Positions 58,743 to 64,000 of a DNA stretch of 64,000 nucleotides are shown in pieces. Both the position numbers and the translations under genes were made by a program. The first letter of the stretch is position 1. Every line of letters starts with the position of its first letter. Source of the stretch: Agromyces bracchium (GTDB lineage: Bacteria; Actinomycetota; Actinomycetes; Actinomycetales; Microbacteriaceae); the NCBI RefSeq assembly GCF_009709675.1, contig NZ_WMLB01000025.1, positions 248,001 through 312,000 on the forward strand, written 5' to 3'. The notes below the pieces were generated by a model. That model was not told where the DNA came from and ran no database searches. It worked only from the letters and a program-made list of their open reading frames with translations.

Positions 58743-61034
58743 TCATCGACGGCGGCGGAGCCGGTACCTCGCGACGAACCGTCGCATCCGGCCGGCGGCC
58801 GCCGCGACCGCCGCGGCCGCGGCATCCGCCTCGGTCCATCGGCGTTCGACCGACGCCGACGCGACCTCGTCGCCGCCGAACACGTCGCGGTCCACCGTGG
58901 CCGCGAGCGTGGCGAGCGGCGCGCGACCGGCGATGCGCACGTCGCCGAGGCCCTGCTCGTCGAGCTGCCGTTCGAGCGCCCGAGCGGTCTGCAGTCGCGA
59001 CGACCGCTCGGGCGGCTCGAAGCCGAGTTCGGCGTAGCGGTCGACGAGCTCCTCCCAGGCACCCGCGACCCGTCGGTGCGCGGCGCCGCGGTGGCGGATG
59101 GCGCGTCGGCGGCGCTTCGCGATCGCGACGACGAGCATGGGCAGCAGGAGGATCGCGGCCGGGATCCCGATCGCACCGATGACGATCCACGCCCACGCGG
59201 GCAGCTGGAAGGGCCGGTCGCGGTCCTCGTCGTCGGTGTCGTCGATCTCGGTGGTCGTGAGCAGCTCGTCCTCGGCCTGCTCGGCGCGCGGGGGCTGGCG
59301 CACCTGCGGCTGCGGCTCGGACTTCGGCTTCGGCGTCTGCTCCTGCGGCACGTCGACGTTGTCGGGGGTCGGATGGAACGCGATCCAGCCGACGCCCTCG
59401 AACGGCACCTCGACCCACGCGGTGACGTCCTCGCCGAGCACCTCGACCGCGCCGCCGCCCTCGGCGATCTCGGGCGCGTAGCCCATGACCACGCGGGACG
59501 GGTAGCCGAGGTGGCGCGCCATGAGCGCCATAGCGGCCGCGTACTGCTCCTCGTCGCCCACCATCTGGCTTCGGGTGAAGAGCTCGATGAGCCGATCGGC
59601 GCCGTGCCCGGCGCGCGAGGCGACCGCGTCGCTCGCGAGCCCGTGGCTCAGGAACCCGTTCGTCTTCAGCGCGCGCTCGACGTTGCGGAGCTGCTCGATC
59701 GGGCTCGGAGCGTCGCCCGCGTACTCGTCGGCCTTCGCGGCGACGACGTCGGGCAGGTTCTCGACCGGCGGCAGCGCGAGCTGCGCGACGGGGACGTCGG
59801 CGAGGTCGGCGTCGTCGGGCTGGACCTGCACACGTGCGTCGAGGCGGTAGCGGGTTCCCTCCGCGGCGCCGCTCGTGAGCACGGCGGTGCCCGCTGCGGG
59901 GTTGTAGCGCACGTCGCCCGCCCGCTCGACCGACCCGCGGTCGAGCAGCTCGAGCGTGGAGCCGTAGCCCACCGTCGGAAGCCACACGTCGGAGTACGCC
60001 GCGACCTCGACCTCGATCGACCGGGCGCCACCGAGGTCGGCGAGCTCGGGCGCGGGCAGCGTCGATCCCACGATCGAGTATCCGCCGTCGGCGGCGGCGT
60101 CCTCGGGGCCGGCGACGTTCCAGAGGCGACCGCTGTAGGAGTCCATCGCCGCGAGCCGCAGCGTGTCGCCGGGCTCCAGCCCGTCGACGACGAAGACGGG
60201 CGACTCGGCGAGCTCCTTGGTGTACTCGCGGTACCCGGCGAGCGGGCTGGGGAACTGCAGCGGATCGAACGGCGGCACGACCTGCTCGCGCAGCACGAAC
60301 CGGTCGGGTGCGACGGGGGCCACCGCGAGGCCGGCGACCGCACCGACGGTCACGGCGCCGGCGACGACGACGGCCGAGCCGGTGAGCTTGCGCCGACGCA
60401 GGCGCGCGGCGCCGTCGCCGCCGGCCTCGACGCTCGCGCCACGACGCCATGCGATCCAGGTCAGCCCGATCGCCGCGAACGCGACGCCTCGGACGGCCGC
60501 GAGGAAGGCCTGGTCGGTACCCAGCAGGATGCCGGAGAGGAACAGCAGCACCGGCCCGACGAGCACGACCGCCGCGCGGAGCGGCGTGCGCCGACCGGGC
60601 AGCCAGCGCAGCACGAGCATGCCGCCGACGAGCGAGACGACCGCGGCCGCGGCGTACGGGACCGCGGCGACGTAGTCGGGTGCCTCGACTGGCGCGGCGA
60701 TCGTGACGATGTCGGCCCAGCCGTGCACGGCGCCGACCGCGAGGCCGGCGAGCGACGTGAGCGTCGGCAGCACGACGAGGAAGGCCTCGCCCGGCATGAC
60801 GAACGGCGTGCCGACGAGGAAGTACAGCACGATGCCGAGCAGCACCGTGACCAGCACGTTCAGGCGCAGCACGGTGCCGAGCACCGCGGCGAGCGTGCCC
60901 ACGACGATGCCGGCGAGCGCGGCCGCGAGGAAGTCGAGGCCGCCGAAGCTCGTCTCGTACCCGGCGATCGCGAGGAGCGAGAGCGCGGAGAGCACGCCGA
61001 GGTCGACGAGGGCGGTGCGCGGGATCCGGTTCAC
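58743..61034 (-). CDS. TgpA-type transmembrane protein with degenerate transglutaminase domain
   Basis: A 763-residue protein with the same plan as the one at 40910: about seven membrane segments, an extracytoplasmic transglutaminase-fold domain, another membrane segment (AWAWIVIGAIGIPAAILLLPML), and a cytoplasmic DUF4129-like end. All three catalytic positions have changed. Aligning GDEEQYAAAMALMARHLGYPSR with the intact paralogue puts Glu495 where Cys belongs; GEDVTAWVEVPF has Thr538 for His; FHPTP has His554 for Asp/Glu. The fold is kept, so a binding or scaffold role is likely. GTG at 61034 follows GAGGAGGG. Confidence 0.88.
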   Translation of the reverse strand: MNRIPRTALVDLGVLSALSLLAIAGYETSFGGLDFLAAALAGIVVGTLAAVLGTVLRLNVLVTVLLGIVLYFLVGTPFVMPGEAFLVVLPTLTSLAGLAVGAVHGWADIVTIAAPVEAPDYVAAVPYAAAAVVSLVGGMLVLRWLPGRRTPLRAAVVLVGPVLLFLSGILLGTDQAFLAAVRGVAFAAIGLTWIAWRRGASVEAGGDGAARLRRRKLTGSAVVVAGAVTVGAVAGLAVAPVAPDRFVLREQVVPPFDPLQFPSPLAGYREYTKELAESPVFVVDGLEPGDTLRLAAMDSYSGRLWNVAGPEDAAADGGYSIVGSTLPAPELADLGGARSIEVEVAAYSDVWLPTVGYGSTLELLDRGSVERAGDVRYNPAAGTAVLTSGAAEGTRYRLDARVQVQPDDADLADVPVAQLALPPVENLPDVVAAKADEYAGDAPSPIEQLRNVERALKTNGFLSHGLASDAVASRAGHGADRLIELFTRSQMVGDEEQYAAAMALMARHLGYPSRVVMGYAPEIAEGGGAVEVLGEDVTAWVEVPFEGVGWIAFHPTPDNVDVPQEQTPKPKSEPQPQVRQPPRAEQAEDELLTTTEIDDTDDEDRDRPFQLPAWAWIVIGAIGIPAAILLLPMLVVAIAKRRRRAIRHRGAAHRRVAGAWEELVDRYAELGFEPPERSSRLQTARALERQLDEQGLGDVRIAGRAPLATLAATVDRDVFGGDEVASASVERRWTEADAAAAAVAAAAGRMRRFVARYRLRRRR

Positions 61035-62392
61035 GGGCGGACCCTCCTCACGAGGCGCGACAGCTCGTCGAGCGAGCCGACCGTGACGATCGTCGACTCC
61101 CCCACGCGCGTGATGCGCGACGCCGCGCCCACCTCGGTGCGGAAGACGATCACCTGGGTGTCGGAACCGAACACGGTCTCGGCGGCGCGGAACTCGGCGA
61201 GCGGCGCACGCGAGCCGCCGACGACGATGAGCACGCTCGGCGCGGGGATGCGCCGGCCAGCCTCGCGGACCACGTCGCGCACGGGCACGGCGGCGTCCTC
61301 GAGCGGCGCGATCCGGCACGTGTCGTCGAGGAGTGCCGTGGGCGTCGCCGTGCCGAGCCGAAGGCGGTCGGTGGCGACGGCGAGCCGCGTGGCGTCGCGG
61401 ATGACCTGGACCCCGAGCGAGGCGAGCACCGATACCGCGAGCTCGAACTCCTCCTCGGAGGCGTAGTGCTCGGCGCTCGTCGGCTGCACGAGGAGCAGCC
61501 GCGAGCGCCTGGTCTCCTCGTACTGGCGCACCATGAGCTGGCCGGTGCGCGCCGACGTGCGCCAGTGCACGTTCCGCAGCGCGTCGCCGGGCTCGTAGGC
61601 GCGCAGCGCGTGGAAGGAGATGTCGTTGTCGGTGATGGTCTTCGTGATCTCGCCCTCGAGGTCGCGCACGAGGCCCGCCGCCGACGGCTTCAGTCGCGCC
61701 GTCACGGGGTGCACGAAGAGCTCCACGGGGTCGGTCCAGCGCACCTCGCGCCTCAGCAGGCCGAGCTGGTCGCCGCGAACGGATGCCGCGGGGCCGGCGA
61801 CGATCACCGCGCGGCGCTGCGTCGGCACCGCGAACAGCTCTTCGTGCTCGCCGCCCGCGGGGATCGTCGGGATCACGAACTCGGCGAGGCCGTTGCCGAC
61901 GGGCAGTTCGAGCTGCGAGGGCACGGATGCCCCGTCGCCGACGTTGTGCACGACGAGCCGGCCGAGCGCGCGCTCGCCGGCCACCACGCGGCGCGGCTGC
62001 AGCTCGATCTCGACGCGGTACGCCATCCGGCCGAACACGAACGGCACGGCGACGAGGAGCGCGGCGAGCAGCGTCGCCCCGACGAAGGCGAGCTCGATCC
62101 AGCCGAGCGGCCACGCGAGCGCGAGCGCGACGAGGCTGGCGGCGAGCACGAGCCATCCGACCGGCGAGATCACGCCCGTGACGGGTGCCGCGATGGCGCC
62201 CACGGCTCGGCCGGCGCGGCGCAGGCCGTCGGCGAGCGAGCGAGCGGATGCCGCGAGCGAGCGCCCCGCGGACCGGAGCGCGATGCGGGACTGCGACGGC
62301 GCCGCCGCGCGCGCCGCTCGGGACGGCGCATTCGGCGCCGGCGCCGCCGGCTCGGGCGGCGTCGACGCGGGCGCGTCGATGCCGGTCGTCAT
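61031..62392 (-). CDS. DUF58 domain protein (module 2)
   Basis: A 453-residue protein with an Ala/Pro-rich cytoplasmic start, two membrane segments (VLAASLVALALAWPLGWIEL, FVGATLLAALLVAVPFVF), a beta domain, then the DUF58 core RAYEPGDALRNVHWRTSARTGQLMVRQYEE and a VWA-like end (SVLIVVGGSRAPLAEF). Overlaps both neighbours by 4 bases. The metal-site Asp-x-Ser of true VWA domains is not obvious. Confidence 0.88.
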   Translation of the reverse strand: MTTGIDAPASTPPEPAAPAPNAPSRAARAAAPSQSRIALRSAGRSLAASARSLADGLRRAGRAVGAIAAPVTGVISPVGWLVLAASLVALALAWPLGWIELAFVGATLLAALLVAVPFVFGRMAYRVEIELQPRRVVAGERALGRLVVHNVGDGASVPSQLELPVGNGLAEFVIPTIPAGGEHEELFAVPTQRRAVIVAGPAASVRGDQLGLLRREVRWTDPVELFVHPVTARLKPSAAGLVRDLEGEITKTITDNDISFHALRAYEPGDALRNVHWRTSARTGQLMVRQYEETRRSRLLLVQPTSAEHYASEEEFELAVSVLASLGVQVIRDATRLAVATDRLRLGTATPTALLDDTCRIAPLEDAAVPVRDVVREAGRRIPAPSVLIVVGGSRAPLAEFRAAETVFGSDTQVIVFRTEVGAASRITRVGESTIVTVGSLDELSRLVRRVRP

Positions 62393-63357
62393 GCCGCGCG
62401 GTACGCCGGGGGCGCGATCTCGACGAGCACGGTGCGCACGATGTCGTCGGCCGTCGCGCCCGCGAACTCGGCCTCGGGGTCGACGATGATGCGGTGCGCG
62501 AGCACCGGCACGGCGAGCTCGCGCACGTCGTCGGGCGTGACGTAGGTGCGTCCGCGCGAGATCGCCCAGGTCTTCGCCGCACGTGCGAGCGCGAGCGCGC
62601 CGCGCATGCTGACGCCGAGCGCCGAGTCGCGGTGGTCGCGCGTGGCCGAGACGATCTGGTTGAGGTACGACAGCACCGCCGCGTCGACGTGCACGTCCGC
62701 GGCGAGCCGCGCCATCGTCGTCACCGAGCTCGAGGCGATGATCGGCGACACCTTCGACGCGCGGGCGCGGTTCGCCGAGTCCAGCAGGAGCGTCACGGCG
62801 GTGTCGTGGTCGGGGTAGCCGAGCGAGGTCTTGACGAGGAAGCGGTCGAGCTGCGCCTCGGGCAGCGAGTACGTGCCCGCCTGCTCGACGGGGTTCTGGG
62901 TCGCGATGACCATGAACGGGCTGCCGACCTCGTAGCCGACGCCGTCGACCGTGACCCGACCCTCCTCCATGACCTCGAGGAGCGCCGACTGGGTCTTCGG
63001 GCTCGCCCGGTTGATCTCGTCGGCCAGCACGACCGAGGCGAAGATCGGACCGCGGTGGAACTCGAACTGCCCCTTGCCCTGGTCGTAGATCGTGACGCCC
63101 GTGACATCCGACGGCAGCAGGTCGGGCGTGAACTGGATGCGCGAGTGCGTGCCGTCGAGCGTGTTCGCGAGCGCCTTCGCGAGCACCGTCTTGCCCGTGC
63201 CCGGGTAGTCCTCGAGCAGCACGTGCCCCTCCGAGAGCATGGCGGTCACGACGAGCTCGATGATCTCGCGCTTGCCGAGGATCGCCCGGTCGACGTTGTC
63301 GACGAGCTTCGAGAAGGCGTCCTGGAACCAGCTGGCCTGGTCTTGGGTCACGGTCAT
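62389..63357 (-). CDS. MoxR-family AAA+ ATPase (module 2)
   Basis: A 322-residue AAA+ ATPase with Walker A HVLLEDYPGTGKTVLAKALA, Walker [22 protein letters not shown] and sensor 1 VIATQNPVEQAGTYSLPEAQLDRF. It is the first full gene of the FN3-MoxR-DUF58-TgpA-FHA series, starting 41 bases after the FN3 gene. The close similarity to the module 1 ATPase suggests an old duplication. Confidence 0.94.
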   Translation of the reverse strand: MTVTQDQASWFQDAFSKLVDNVDRAILGKREIIELVVTAMLSEGHVLLEDYPGTGKTVLAKALANTLDGTHSRIQFTPDLLPSDVTGVTIYDQGKGQFEFHRGPIFASVVLADEINRASPKTQSALLEVMEEGRVTVDGVGYEVGSPFMVIATQNPVEQAGTYSLPEAQLDRFLVKTSLGYPDHDTAVTLLLDSANRARASKVSPIIASSSVTTMARLAADVHVDAAVLSYLNQIVSATRDHRDSALGVSMRGALALARAAKTWAISRGRTYVTPDDVRELAVPVLAHRIIVDPEAEFAGATADDIVRTVLVEIAPPAYRAA

Positions 63358-63398
63358 GTTCGTTCCTTCGAGTCGTACGTTCGGGACGGGGCGGCCCG

Positions 63399-64000
63399 TC
63401 ACCACGTGTTGTAGCCGATGTTGTTCCACTGGGACCCGCTGATCGCGCCGAGCGTTCGCGAAGTGCCGCCGCTGACGTTCTCGAAGCGCACGGCGATCGT
63501 CTCGCCCGCCGCGCGGATGCCCAGGTGGTTCAGCAGCTCGAGCCGCCCGTTCGCGGCGACGTCGTAGGTGCCCTTCCAGTTGCTCCAGCCGCCGTTCACC
63601 GTCACGTACACCTGGTAGCGCCCCGGGTCCATGTCGGTCCAGGTGATGCGCACGTTCGCGCATCCGTTGCCGCCGCTGTCGCACGCGCGACTCGGACCCT
63701 TGCCGATCGACCCGGCGGGCTGCGGAGGCGGCGGGTTCTGGACGGCGAACGAGTCGGAGGACGCGGTTCCCGGGTTGCCGCTGCCGAGGTTCACCGCACG
63801 CACCGACACGGTGTGCGAACCGGCGCCGACGCCCGTGAAGCGGTGGCTGGTGTCCTGTCCCGAGTTCTGCCACGACCCGCCGTCGATCCGGACGTCGTAG
63901 CGGACCGCGCCGCCGCCGGTGTTCGACGGCGCGTTCCAGCTCACGTCGACGCTCGTCGGCGCGTAGCCGTTGACCTGCGCGTTCACGCCGGTCGGCGCAC
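63399..64000 (-). CDS. FN3-containing surface protein, C-terminal part
   Basis: The last 200 residues of a protein that continues past the window end. The visible part starts in a fibronectin type III domain (NAQVNGYAPTSVDVSWNAPS...YDVRIDGGSWQ...VSVRAVNLG), then a Pro-rich linker (NPPPPQPAGS) and a beta-rich C-terminal domain of about 95 residues (GPSRACDSGGNGCANVRITW, DPGRYQVYVTVNGGWSNWKG, ending IGYNTW) that I do not recognise. Two nearby Cys probably pair. Such proteins are large, secreted or membrane-anchored, and occur with MoxR/DUF58/TgpA/FHA genes in actinobacteria. Confidence 0.8.
   Translation of the reverse strand, partial: APTGVNAQVNGYAPTSVDVSWNAPSNTGGGAVRYDVRIDGGSWQNSGQDTSHRFTGVGAGSHTVSVRAVNLGSGNPGTASSDSFAVQNPPPPQPAGSIGKGPSRACDSGGNGCANVRITWTDMDPGRYQVYVTVNGGWSNWKGTYDVAANGRLELLNHLGIRAAGETIAVRFENVSGGTSRTLGAISGSQWNNIGYNTW

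Overview
The window is about 70% GC, densely coded, and uses GTG starts and GTGA/ATGA stop-start overlaps freely. Gene content and order (rpmF-rnc-mutM-smc-ftsY-ffh and rpsP-KH-rimM-trmD blocks, leuCD-murA-plsC-gpsA-ddl, DUF58/TgpA/MoxR modules, dispersed repeats ending in TATCGAGACC) fit an actinobacterium of the Microbacteriaceae, something like Agromyces or a close relative. No rRNA, tRNA, CRISPR array, prophage or transposase was seen. The assignment is by eye, not by database search.

Region 1 (1-10246) is a nitrate assimilation module. It holds the 3' part of the siroheme nitrite reductase nirB, siroheme genes (cobA, a hemD with a DNA-binding tail, and a CbiX-type chelatase), the transporter narK, the molybdopterin nitrate reductase, and its FAD/[2Fe-2S] electron-transfer partner. 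Region 2 (10381-12424, minus strand) is the ribosome maturation block rpsP-KH-rimM-trmD.

Region 3 (12617-27419) looks like an accessory insertion between rpsP and ffh, two genes that are neighbours in many bacteria. It carries a hydroxyproline catabolism cluster: an ornithine-cyclodeaminase-like gene, two proline-racemase-family genes, a DapA-family gene, a three-part FAD/[2Fe-2S] dehydrogenase and a GntR regulator. A 12-bp motif is shared by the two regulated promoters. Next come a YbdK-type ligase, a GH1 beta-glucosidase, and three tandem secreted paralogues, each with five 45-residue FG-GAP-like repeats and a two-lobed cysteine-containing C-terminal domain.

Region 4 (27488-58074) is mostly core. 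It includes ffh, a small DUF2004-like gene, ftsY, a flavin oxidoreductase/GH13 pair, an array of short inverted repeats, smc, a GNAT, mutM, rnc, rpmF and DUF177. A first MoxR-DUF58-transglutaminase (TgpA) module follows, then coaD, recG, a TPR protein, rsmD, thiL, a DUF3515 lipoprotein, ddl, gpsA, plsC, murA, leuD and leuC. Region 5 (58075-64000, minus strand) is a second MoxR-DUF58-TgpA module, placed between a large FN3-containing surface protein (cut by the window end) and an FHA protein.

The most interesting items are: the second TgpA, which has lost its whole catalytic triad while the first keeps Cys and His; the three tandem repeat proteins; the candidate GntR operator pair; the inverted short-repeat array, with a related copy forming the last residues of LeuC; and a frequent GGATGCC word that uses locally rare codons.
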